Shown: positions 1-6,661 of the stretch, one piece after another
How positions within the stretch are numbered: the first letter of the stretch is position 1
How the letters are laid out: each line of letters starts with the position of its first letter
Source of the DNA: Hyphomicrobiales bacterium
GTDB lineage: Bacteria > Pseudomonadota > Alphaproteobacteria > Rhizobiales > Xanthobacteraceae
Direction: 5' to 3'
DNA: 7,328 nucleotides
Assembly: GCA_026400425.1 (NCBI GenBank)
Contig: JAPLPC010000591.1
Coordinates: 1-7,328 of the forward strand
Notes under the pieces: model-generated
Database searches by the model: none
What the model was told of the DNA's origin: nothing
Seen by the model: the letters and a program-made list of their open reading frames with translations, nothing else
Program-made: the position numbers and the translations under genes

Positions 1-167
1 ACAAACGCCGACGTCACGCGGGGCGCCCCCACCCCAGCCCTCCCCCGCGAAAGGGCGGGAGAGGGAGAAGAGGAGCGACCAGCCGCTAGCCATGGAAATT
101 GAAATTGGCGCGCATCCCATCGCGCTCCATCGGACAGTCCTCAGCGAACTATGGCCGAATAGCGGCA
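1..167. other. intergenic DNA upstream of the riboswitch promoter
   Basis: No gene was recognised here. No reading frame with recognisable protein content enters from the left edge. The only structured element is the palindromic repeat at 38-65, listed separately. The rest (66-167) shows no convincing promoter, terminator or RNA and appears to be plain spacer before the B12-controlled unit. Confidence 0.5.
38..65. repeat. palindromic intergenic repeat, copy 1
   Basis: An 11-base left arm (38-48) pairs with an 11-base right arm (55-65) across a 6-base loop, with one C/A mismatch. The right arm CGGGAGAGGGAGAA (56-69) is found again base for base at 2773-2786, so this is one copy of a dispersed repeat. 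Its position next to a gene boundary suggests it may end an upstream transcript, but there is no T-run after it. Confidence 0.7.
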
Positions 168-196
168 TTGACTTGGTTCGGAGTTACCACCTATCG
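168..196 (+). promoter_or_regulatory. predicted sigma-70 promoter of the B12-controlled unit
   Basis: TTGACT (168-173) is a good -35 element. After exactly 17 bases comes CTATCG (191-196), similar to the alphaproteobacterial -10 form CTATAT. A start about 7 bases further on (near 203) would fall right at the 5' strand of riboswitch helix P1 (204-208), which supports the call. It rests on sequence match and spacing only. Confidence 0.5.
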
Positions 197-203
197 TCAT
201 CCC

Positions 204-368
204 GACGGTTCCTAACGGACCAATAGGGAATGCGGTGAGGCTTGTGCGCAGGCCAATTCCGCGGCTGCCCCCGCAACTGTAAGCGGCGAGCCTTCGCCAT
301 CAGCCACTGGGTTTCGACCTGGGAAGGCGGCGCAAGGCATTGACCCGCGAGCCAGGAGACCTGCCGTC
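204..368 (+). promoter_or_regulatory. cobalamin (B12) riboswitch
   Basis: The class-defining segments of the AdoCbl riboswitch appear in order: AATAGGGAA (222-230), GGTG (234-237), the long conserved GCTGCCCCCGCAACTGTAA core (264-282), CCACTGG (304-310), GGGAAGGC (321-328), and the B12 box GCCAGGAGACCTGCC (351-365). Helix P1 can close between GACGG (204-208) and CCGTC (364-368). Riboswitches of this family bind adenosylcobalamin or related corrinoids and turn expression of the downstream gene down when the vitamin is plentiful. The next gene, a TonB-dependent receptor, begins about 120 bases downstream. No hairpin with a T-run is seen in 369-491, so control of translation start is more likely than transcription termination; this last point is inference. 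Exact ends are uncertain by a few bases. Confidence 0.96.
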
Positions 369-491
369 AGTCGTGGTCACACGCGAGCACATTGGGCGGG
401 GTGTCCTGGTGGAAGTTGAGTCGCGTTCGGGTGCGAATGCGGAGCGGCTTGGTTTGCGGTGACGTGCCACGTTATCGCGAGTCCTTTCATC

Positions 492-2741
492 ATGACCTCC
501 GTCATTCCCTTCCTTTCCCATCGATACAAGCCATTCCTGACGTCCGCAGCGCTGTCGTTCCTGCTGCTGCCTGTCGAGGGCCCGTTGCAGCCCGTGAGCG
601 CCAATCACCTGCTCGAGCCGATCGTCGTACAGCCATCGGCAAAGCCGCAACGCGCACGGCGCGCGCCAGCCGGCACCGCGAGCCGCACTGCCCGCATGCG
701 TCAACAGCGCAGCGTTACTGCAACGACCGCTGCGCCGATAGCGACGCCCACCGGCCCCGTCTTCGCCGCGCCGACGCTCAACCTCACCGGCGTCAGCACG
801 GCTGGCAGCCGCCTCGGTCTGACCCGGCTGCAGACACCAGCCAGCGTCGATGTAATTTCAGCCGAGACCATCGCCGAACGCGGCCAGCAGAACTTTCTTG
901 ACGCCGTCACGCAGAACGCCACGGGATTCACCGCGGCGCCGTCGCCGGGCAATGGCGGCATTTCATTCAACACCCGCGGCTTCACGGGCGGCTCCTCGGT
1001 GATGACCTTGTATGATGGCACCCAGCTCGCCATCGGCGCCGGCACCGTCACGTTTCCGTTCGACACTTGGTCCGCGGAGCGCATCGAGGTGCTGCGCGGG
1101 CCGGCATCGGTGATGTATGGCGCCGGTGCCGTCGGCGGCGCGATCAACGTCGTCACAAAGCTGCCGACCTGGGTGCCGTTCAATCAGGCCGAACTATCGC
1201 TCGACAGCAACATGACCCGCCGCATTGCCGTGGACAGCGGCGGCCCGGTCAGCAAGGACGTCGCCTATCGCATCACCGCCTCCGGCAATATGTCGGACGG
1301 CTGGGTCGATCGCGACAACTCGTCCAATGTGGCACTGCATGCCGCCGTGCAGATCAAGCAGACCGAGGACATCGTCTGGACGCTCTCAACGGACTACGGC
1401 GACCGCAGCCCGTCGCGCTCTTACGGCACGCCGCTGGTCAATGGCGCGATCCATCAGGACAGCTTCAGCCAGGTGAAGACCGAATGGCAGGTCACCGACG
1501 CCATCGCCATTCGCAACACGCTGTATTATCTCGACACCAAACGGCACTGGATGAACGCAGAAAACTTTCGCTACAATGCGACGACCGGCCTGATCGATCG
1601 CAGCAGCTATCTCGAGATCTTCCACAACGAGCAGCAGATCGGCGATCGCATGGACGCGACGATTCGCGGCCATCTGTTCGGCATGACCAACGAGTTTCTG
1701 GCCGGCTTCGACGTCAACCGCGTCAATTTCGCGCCGTACCGGATCAATTCGTTCAACGGCCTGTCCAACGCTGCTAAATCGTCGGTCGATCCCATCAACT
1801 TCGCGCCCGGGTCTTACTTCAGCACGATCCCGACGGTTGCATCCTTCGGCTCCGTCGCCAATCAGATCGCTGTGTTCGCCGAGAACCGTTTGTCGGTCAC
1901 CGATCAATTGTCGCTGGTGGCCGGCATCCGCCAGGATGAGCCGACCATTACCCGCACCGACTATATCACGCCGGGCAACAGCTTCGAACAATCGTTCTCG
2001 AACACCACCTGGCGCGTCGGCGCGGTCTATGAGCCGGTCGAGAATCTCGCTGTCTACGGCCAGTATTCGACCGCGGTCGATCCGGTCGGCGGGCTGTTGT
2101 CACTGTCGTTTGCCAACAAGGATTTCACGCTGGCCACCGGCAAGCAGATCGAGGTCGGCGTCAAACAATCGTTCTGGGGCGGGCGCGGCGAATGGACATT
2201 GGCCGGCTACGAGATCGTGAAAAACAATCTGCTGGCGCGCGATCCGATCAATCCGCTGATCGTCACCCAGGTGGGGCAACAATCATCCCGCGGCATCGAG
2301 GCATCGATCGGCCTGGCGCTCGACCACGGCTGGCGCATCGACGCCAACACGGCATTGCTGCGCGCGAGATATGACGACTTCGTGCAGCCGGCGACGGTCG
2401 GCTCCGGCTCGGTCAACTTTGCGGGCAACGTGCCGGTGAACGTCCCGCAGAGCGTCTCCAATGTCTGGGCGACATGGGCTTTCGCTTCCGACTGGTCGGC
2501 CAATGCCGGCATTCAGATCGTCGGCAGGCGCTATGGTGACAATGCCAATACGGCAGCGGCGGAGATACCGTCCTACACAGTCGTCAATGCCTGCTTGCAG
2601 TGTAAGCCCGATCGCAACACCACCGTGTCGCTGCGGATCTACAATCTCCTCGACACGATCTACGCGACCTCCGGCAACGCCAATGTGTGGCTGCTCGGCA
2701 TGCCGCGCACCGCACAACTCGCTGTCAATGTGAAGTTCTGA
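492..2741 (+). CDS. TonB-dependent outer-membrane receptor, siderophore-receptor type, B12-regulated
   Basis: The gene encodes a 749-residue outer-membrane active transporter that would take up a large metal chelate using energy from TonB/ExbBD. From the N terminus there is a signal peptide (basic HRYK at 10-13, hydrophobic core to about 28, likely cleavage after VSA at 35-37), a TonB-box-like EPIVVQP (42-48), an Ala/Pro/Arg-rich linker (about 49-90), a plug domain (about 112-225, with RGF at 162-164 and VLRGPASVMYGAGAVGG at 200-216), then a beta barrel ending in Phe as outer-membrane proteins do. The plug and the C-terminal GMPRTAQ stretch resemble ferric-siderophore receptors more than classical BtuB. 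The cobalamin riboswitch just upstream suggests a corrinoid substrate, which is inference. ATG at 492 was chosen because the signal peptide then has its usual layout; an in-frame GTG at 459 would add 11 residues. Neither start has a strong ribosome binding site. The PepSY gene follows after 67 bases. An unusual CxxC (residues 701-704) lies near the C terminus. Confidence 0.93.
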   Translation: MTSVIPFLSHRYKPFLTSAALSFLLLPVEGPLQPVSANHLLEPIVVQPSAKPQRARRAPAGTASRTARMRQQRSVTATTAAPIATPTGPVFAAPTLNLTGVSTAGSRLGLTRLQTPASVDVISAETIAERGQQNFLDAVTQNATGFTAAPSPGNGGISFNTRGFTGGSSVMTLYDGTQLAIGAGTVTFPFDTWSAERIEVLRGPASVMYGAGAVGGAINVVTKLPTWVPFNQAELSLDSNMTRRIAVDSGGPVSKDVAYRITASGNMSDGWVDRDNSSNVALHAAVQIKQTEDIVWTLSTDYGDRSPSRSYGTPLVNGAIHQDSFSQVKTEWQVTDAIAIRNTLYYLDTKRHWMNAENFRYNATTGLIDRSSYLEIFHNEQQIGDRMDATIRGHLFGMTNEFLAGFDVNRVNFAPYRINSFNGLSNAAKSSVDPINFAPGSYFSTIPTVASFGSVANQIAVFAENRLSVTDQLSLVAGIRQDEPTITRTDYITPGNSFEQSFSNTTWRVGAVYEPVENLAVYGQYSTAVDPVGGLLSLSFANKDFTLATGKQIEVGVKQSFWGGRGEWTLAGYEIVKNNLLARDPINPLIVTQVGQQSSRGIEASIGLALDHGWRIDANTALLRARYDDFVQPATVGSGSVNFAGNVPVNVPQSVSNVWATWAFASDWSANAGIQIVGRRYGDNANTAAAEIPSYTVVNACLQCKPDRNTTVSLRIYNLLDTIYATSGNANVWLLGMPRTAQLAVNVKF

Positions 2742-2755
2742 TCATCAGAAGCGTG

Positions 2756-2783
2756 TCCCTCTCCCGTCTTCGCGGGAGAGGGA
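2756..2783. repeat. palindromic intergenic repeat, copy 2, between receptor and PepSY gene
   Basis: This is a perfect 11-base-pair inverted repeat (2756-2766 with 2773-2783) around a 6-base loop, 14 bases after the receptor stop codon. The right arm plus flank (2773-2786) matches copy 1. It is strong enough to form a stable RNA hairpin and could weaken transcription into, or protect the 3' end of, the receptor message. It lacks a following T-run, so it is not a standard intrinsic terminator. Confidence 0.8.
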
Positions 2784-2808
2784 GAAACCGTGAATCATTC
2801 AGGTCTCA

Positions 2809-4222
2809 ATGGCGTTTCGACCCAAGCGAATCCTGCGGCAGTGGTTGTATCTCACGCACCGCTGGATCGGCATCGTGAGCTGTTTGTTGTTCGCCATGTG
2901 GTTCATCTCTGGCGTGGTGATGATGTATGTCGCATTCCCCAGTCTATCCGACACAGAGCGATTGGCGTCGCTGCCCGATCTGGCCTGGCAACAAGTGGTT
3001 TTGTCGCCCGATGCCGCGATGCAGGCCGCCGGAGCCACGCGCTTTCCACGCGATCTCCGACTGAACATGATGGCCGACGAGCCGGTCTATCGCGTGACCG
3101 ACTGGGACGGCAGACGGCGCGCCATCTCGGCGCGCGATGGCCGCGCGATCACCGGCATCACCGAGGCGCAGGCGCTTGCCGTCGCGGCGCATCATCCCGC
3201 CAGCACCTCGCCGCATCTCGACGCGATCGTCGACCGCGACCAGTGGAGCGTGACGTCGCGCTACGATCCGCTGCGGCCGTTCTATTTGATCGCGCTTGGC
3301 GACGACGCCGGCACCAAGCTTTATGTGTCGTCGCGGTCGGGCGACATCGTGCTCGATACCAATCGCACCGAACGCGTCTGGAATTGGCTTGGCTCGATTC
3401 CGCACTGGATCTATCCGACCATCCTGCGCAAGGATCAGCCGCTGTGGCGCCAGGTGATCCTGTGGTCGGCCGGCATCTGCCTCGTCACCGGCACCACCGG
3501 ATTTTGGATCGGCATCCTGCGCATGCGCCTGAAGCGGCGCTATGCGAATGGACATATAACGCCCTATCGTTATCGGAGGCCTGTTCATCCTGACCTGGAT
3601 GTTCTCTGGTTGGCTCTCGGTCAATCCCGGACATTTTTTTGCCGACCGCAACATGGCGCCCGACATGCTGCAGCGTTACCGCGGACATGATGCAGCCACT
3701 TTCACCGCAAACATGCCAATCGCGCAGCCGGACGCGGTCGAGGCGCGTTTCGAGTGGCTCGACGGCACGCCATTGATGATTACGAGTTCTCGGGGCGGGG
3801 CGAGAATGCTGCGTGACCCCACCACCGGTGGCGCCGCCGTGCTGCCGCAAGACCGCCTCTGGATTGCCGCAGCAAAATTGCTCCCCGGCGCTCAACTAAC
3901 GACAAAAATCGAGCTGAAAGATTACGATTCCTACTGGTATCCCCACCATCGCAGCCGCGAATTGCCAGTGCTCCGCGCGGTGTTCGATGACCCCGCGCAG
4001 ACATGGATTCATATTGGCCCGCTCACCGGCGATATCCTGGGAGAACTGAATTCAAGCCGCCGCAACTATCGCTGGATGTTCAACGCGCTGCATAGTTTTG
4101 ATTTCCAGCTGCTGCTGAACCACCGCCCGGCCTGGGACATCGTGGTGATCCTGCTGTCGATCATCGGCGCCATCGTATCCATCAGCGGCGTCGTCATCGG
4201 CTGGCGATATGTGAAACGCTAG
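2809..4222 (+). pseudogene. PepSY-domain inner-membrane protein (siderophore/chelate reductase type), frame-disrupted
   Basis: Two adjacent frames together spell one PepSY-associated membrane protein of about 470 residues. The first frame (2809 to 3570, residues 1-254) carries helix 1 (about 19-43, after the conserved LTHRW with His17), two PepSY-like stretches (about 92-120 and 157-185), the conserved IPHW (His199) and helix 2 (213-237), ending in RRYANGHITPYR. From 3572 the sequence continues one frame over with IGGLFILTWMFSGWLSVNPG (helix 3), a periplasmic part, a conserved ALHSFDF, and helix 4 (about 4129-4205) ending in WRYVKR. If read through without shifting, the first frame runs into unrelated residues and stops at 3690. 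Family members have a short W/H-rich stretch between PYR and IGGLF; it is absent here, so an out-of-frame deletion of roughly 30-40 bases is likely. Related proteins such as FoxB and FpvG reduce imported ferric siderophores. The gene lies 67 bases after the receptor and probably shared its riboswitch. A sequencing or assembly error is possible but less likely, since residues are missing as well as the frame being changed. Confidence 0.85.
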
Positions 4223-5664
4223 ACTGCCAGCGGCCGCGGCATCTGGCGCGGCTCCGGCGGCATCATGCCGATCAGCGCCTTGCGATCGGCTACGGCGTTG
4301 TGAAATTGCTCCAGCGCGATGTTGAAGGCCGTCAGCGTGCCCTCCTGGATGGCGCCGTTCTCGTAGCAATTGAGTGTGTCGCGCAGAATGCCATCGGCCT
4401 CGGTCTGCATGCTGTCGAGGTCTTCGAGTGAATCGCTCTTGCGCGCCAGCGCGATCATGTCGAGCAGGCGGTCGCGCTGCGAGACGTTGACGTTGCGCTC
4501 GTCGCGGCGGAAGTAGCTCGCGAACCACGCGCCGGCCGAACCCATCGCCGACAGGCTCATGAGGCTCCACCAGATGTAATCGCTGTAGCGATCGAGGAAG
4601 GTCTTCTCTTCACCATCGACATAAGCGGCCGCGCCGGGATGCGCGGGGATGACGGCGTCCTTGTCGGTGTCGGGCGTCTCGATCTTCGCGGCCAGCGGAA
4701 AGTCGTTGATGATCTGCTGGCGGATGGCAAACAACTGGCGCGTCAGCGCCGCAACCGTCACCTCCGACAATCCCTGCCGCGCCACGATGTGATGCGAGAA
4801 GCTGATGGTCTTCACATCCTCATCCGGGCGCGCCGGGGCACCGCCGAAGGTGCCGGCAGGAATCTCCGAGGCTTCATAGACTGGGTAATTCGCAGCGATC
4901 GCATCGGCAGAATCGATCGCCAGGAACGTCGGCGCACCGCCATCGCGTGCGGTCGCCTGGATCGCGTCACCGGTGATCTTGCTGTTGACCGGGCCCGCGG
5001 CAATAAACGCATCGACCTTCTGGTCCTTCACCGCTTCGGCGACATCGGTGGTCGAATATTGCGACACCGTCACCTTGGCGGGATCGACGCCATATTGGCG
5101 CAGGATGACGTTCAGCAGATTGACATTGGCCTGCGTCCTGCCGATCACGCCGACGCGCTTGCCGACGAGTTCGGAAATCTTGGTGATCTTCGGCGCCGCC
5201 TTCTTGCCGCGGACTGTCGTCCCCTTGGCCGGCGGCGGCACCCACATCACCACGACATTCTTGCGCAGCGTCGCGACGGCGCGTGCATTCTTGGGAACGG
5301 GAAGGTCGCCGCGAATGACGGCGAGATCGGCTTTGCCGTCCGCAAGCGCCTGCGCGCTCGCCGTGGCGCCATCGGTGAGTTGTGGACGCAGGCGCACCGC
5401 CCTGTGATCGCGCGAAAACGCCTGCACCAGGGCCTGCACGACCTTGACGTCGTCGCTGTTCTGCGGGCCGACGGCAATACGCAGCGGCACCGGCTTCATG
5501 GCGAAGTAGTAGGCACCGGCGACAGCGGCGACGATCGCCAGCGTGCTGGCCAGCGTGATCAATGTCATCTTGCGCCGGACGGAACGTGGAGACGGAGGCC
5601 CGATCGGTCCAATGACCTCGGGTCCGTCCGCCATCGATCTCGAAAACAGGCGCTTCAAGTCCAT
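4219..5664 (-). CDS. TAXI-family TRAP solute-binding protein, membrane-anchored at both ends of the binding domain
   Basis: The product is 481 residues from ATG at 5664. A basic segment (RRK, about 30-32) precedes membrane helix 1 (about 33-56). A TAXI/NMT1-like periplasmic binding domain follows (about 60-355), including LRIAVGPQNS near its start, ADLAVIRGD, a KRVGVIG segment and the typical HPGA near its end (about 342-345). Helix 2 (about 363-385) is followed by basic RRDER and a mostly helical tail of about 95 residues, by charge rule cytoplasmic. TAXI proteins normally capture small organic acids for a TRAP importer, but no DctQ/DctM-type membrane subunit is in the window. The two-helix layout with a tail suggests a tethered receptor or sensor-like role, which is inference. 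A Lys-rich insertion (about 147-162) sits inside the binding domain. GTG at 5670 is the alternative start; ATG 5664 is preferred for its closer GGTGA-like upstream sequence, though that site is weak. The stop overlaps the convergent PepSY stop. Confidence 0.88.
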   Translation of the reverse strand: MDLKRLFSRSMADGPEVIGPIGPPSPRSVRRKMTLITLASTLAIVAAVAGAYYFAMKPVPLRIAVGPQNSDDVKVVQALVQAFSRDHRAVRLRPQLTDGATASAQALADGKADLAVIRGDLPVPKNARAVATLRKNVVVMWVPPPAKGTTVRGKKAAPKITKISELVGKRVGVIGRTQANVNLLNVILRQYGVDPAKVTVSQYSTTDVAEAVKDQKVDAFIAAGPVNSKITGDAIQATARDGGAPTFLAIDSADAIAANYPVYEASEIPAGTFGGAPARPDEDVKTISFSHHIVARQGLSEVTVAALTRQLFAIRQQIINDFPLAAKIETPDTDKDAVIPAHPGAAAYVDGEEKTFLDRYSDYIWWSLMSLSAMGSAGAWFASYFRRDERNVNVSQRDRLLDMIALARKSDSLEDLDSMQTEADGILRDTLNCYENGAIQEGTLTAFNIALEQFHNAVADRKALIGMMPPEPRQMPRPLAV

Positions 5665-5837
5665 CTTCACCAGCGTGGGTCGGAGCTGCAGTTTAGCAAA
5701 GTTCCTGCCCGCATGTACGTTCCACGGCGAGCATGGTTACCGGAGCGGGTGGTTACTCGATTGCGCGCGATTGACGCATTATTGTGGCACGGATCTCGAC
5801 CGCAGGCGCGCGCGTTGAGGTAAAAGTTCAGGTGAAG

Positions 5838-5843
5838 CGGAGG
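5838..5843 (+). promoter_or_regulatory. ribosome binding site fixing the start of the pterin dehydratase
   Basis: CGGAGG lies 6 bases before ATG 5850. It decides the start against the longer in-frame reading from 5784, whose extra 22 residues are Arg/Val-rich and unlike the family. No clear promoter was found in the 185-base gap between this gene and the divergent TAXI gene. Confidence 0.75.
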
Positions 5844-5849
5844 CTTGTC

Positions 5850-6152
5850 ATGGTGGAACGGCTGTCGGAGGAGGAGCGCGGGACTGCGCTGAAGGAACTC
5901 GCCGGATGGAGCGAGGTCGCAGGCCGGGACGCCATCGCACGCACATTCACCTTCAAGAACTTCAACGAGGCGTTCGGCTTCATGGCACGGGTCGCGCTGG
6001 TGGCCGAAAAGCGCGATCACCATCCGGAATGGCGCAATGTCTACAAGACCGTGGATGTGGTGCTGTCGACCCACGACGCCGATGGCGTGACCCGGAAGGA
6101 CATCGACCTGGCAAGCAGCATGGACGCGATCGCGAAGCAATTCGGCGCGTGA
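5850..6152 (+). CDS. phhB: 4a-hydroxytetrahydrobiopterin dehydratase (pterin-4a-carbinolamine dehydratase)
   Basis: The product is a 100-residue cytosolic enzyme, the usual length for the PCD/DCoH family. It dehydrates 4a-hydroxytetrahydrobiopterin to the quinonoid dihydropterin, the recycling step after aromatic amino acid hydroxylation. The family signature is intact: KRDHHPEWRNVY (54-65) with the catalytic His57-His58, and a third His in LSTHDADGVTRKDIDLA (72-88). Helix 1 holds the typical TFTFKNFNEAFGFM (32-45). The start at 5850 is set by the CGGAGG site. No phenylalanine hydroxylase lies next to it, and in many alphaproteobacteria PCD-like genes stand alone, so a role other than phenylalanine breakdown (for example as a pterin-linked accessory factor) is possible. 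The gene symbol follows the bacterial family name and is by similarity only. Confidence 0.93.
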   Translation: MVERLSEEERGTALKELAGWSEVAGRDAIARTFTFKNFNEAFGFMARVALVAEKRDHHPEWRNVYKTVDVVLSTHDADGVTRKDIDLASSMDAIAKQFGA

Positions 6153-6199
6153 CGTTGCGATGGCGCCGGGCCGACACCACGTTCAACCAAGAAACATAT

Positions 6200-6226
6200 C
6201 TGCCTTCCCCTGTGCGGGAGAGGCAG
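6200..6226. repeat. palindromic intergenic repeat, copy 3 (diverged)
   Basis: CTGCCTTCCC (6200-6209) pairs with GGGAGAGGCAG (6216-6226) around a short loop, with one bulged base. The core GCGGGAGAGG is shared with copy 1 (55-64), while the outer bases differ but still pair with each other. It lies in the gap between the pterin dehydratase and DUF1232 genes. Confidence 0.6.
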
Positions 6227-6240
6227 CGTCGAGCGGCACT

Positions 6241-6246
6241 GAGGGG
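6241..6246 (+). promoter_or_regulatory. ribosome binding site of the DUF1232 gene
   Basis: GAGGGG lies 9 bases before ATG 6256, with a second AGAGG closer in at 6249-6253. Together they favour 6256 over an in-frame upstream ATG at 6160, which would require the palindromic repeat to be translated. Confidence 0.6.
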
Positions 6247-6255
6247 TTAGAGGCG

Positions 6256-6657
6256 ATGGCAACCGATTATAGCGTAGGCTTCGAACCGGCGGATCGACTG
6301 GCGAAAGACCGCGAAGGCGTTCGCAAGCAGTTCTGGCGCAAACTGAAGCGGCTGGCCGTGAAGGTCCCGTTCATGGAAGATCTGCTCGCCGCCTACTATT
6401 GTGCGTTCGACCGGCAAACGCCGCGCCATGTGCAGGCCGCCTTGCTCGGCGCCATCGCCTATTTCGTGCTGCCGTTCGACTTCGTCCCCGACGTGCTGCC
6501 GATTCTCGGCTTCGGCGACGATGCCGCCGTTCTGGCCACGGCGCTGCGCATGATGGCCACGCATATCAACGCCGATCACCGCGCTGCCGCGCGCGCGGCG
6601 ATGGAACGCGGCTTGAGCGAAGAGCCCGCAGAGTGGCCCGCCCAGGACGCAGGCTGA
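6256..6657 (+). CDS. DUF1232 (YkvA-like) small membrane protein
   Basis: The product is 133 residues of unknown biochemical function. The DUF1232 core is clear: a hydrophobic helix HVQAALLGAIAYFVLPFDF (58-76) runs into the family's hallmark P-x-D-x-x-P-D (PFDFVPD, 73-79) and the downstream GFGDDAAVL (85-93). A basic, amphipathic N-terminal part (KQFWRKLKRLAVK, 24-36) precedes it, and the C-terminal tail is acidic. The family is found in many bacteria as small membrane-associated proteins, and no role can be assigned from this context. It follows the pterin dehydratase on the same strand after 103 bases containing a palindromic repeat, so co-transcription is uncertain. The stop is only 4 bases from the stop of the convergent kinase gene. 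Confidence 0.88.
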   Translation: MATDYSVGFEPADRLAKDREGVRKQFWRKLKRLAVKVPFMEDLLAAYYCAFDRQTPRHVQAALLGAIAYFVLPFDFVPDVLPILGFGDDAAVLATALRMMATHINADHRAAARAAMERGLSEEPAEWPAQDAG

Positions 6658-6661
6658 GCCG

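Noticed and set aside
461..476. GACGTGCCACGTT palindrome in the receptor leader as a terminator or operator
   Set aside because: The arms leave a single base as loop, so no stable RNA hairpin forms, and there is no T-run. As a DNA site it is too short to assign.
392..901. Plus-strand open frame overlapping the receptor start
   Set aside because: Its product is Arg/Pro-rich and unstructured, and it is out of frame with the well-supported receptor gene.
3575..3601. GGAGG at 3575-3579 as a start signal for an independent second-half protein
   Set aside because: The nearest ATG in the right frame (3599) is 19 bases away, too far for a normal site, and starting there would cut into a membrane helix. 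The sequence reads as ordinary Gly-Gly codons.
3634..3640. A run of seven T that could restore the PepSY frame by transcript slippage
   Set aside because: Losing one U would rejoin the frames, but the family-like helix 3 is already encoded in the second frame from 3572, before the T-run. Slippage would leave that helix replaced by unrelated residues, so it does not repair the protein.
5785..5800. TGGCAC resembling a sigma-54 -24 element upstream of the pterin dehydratase
   Set aside because: The -12 element lacks the required GC dinucleotide at the right spacing, and the gene is not a typical sigma-54 target.
4639..5823. Long plus-strand open frame (394 residues) opposite the TAXI gene
   Set aside because: Its translation is Arg/Asp/His-rich with no family likeness. 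It is an antisense shadow of a clear minus-strand gene in high-GC DNA.
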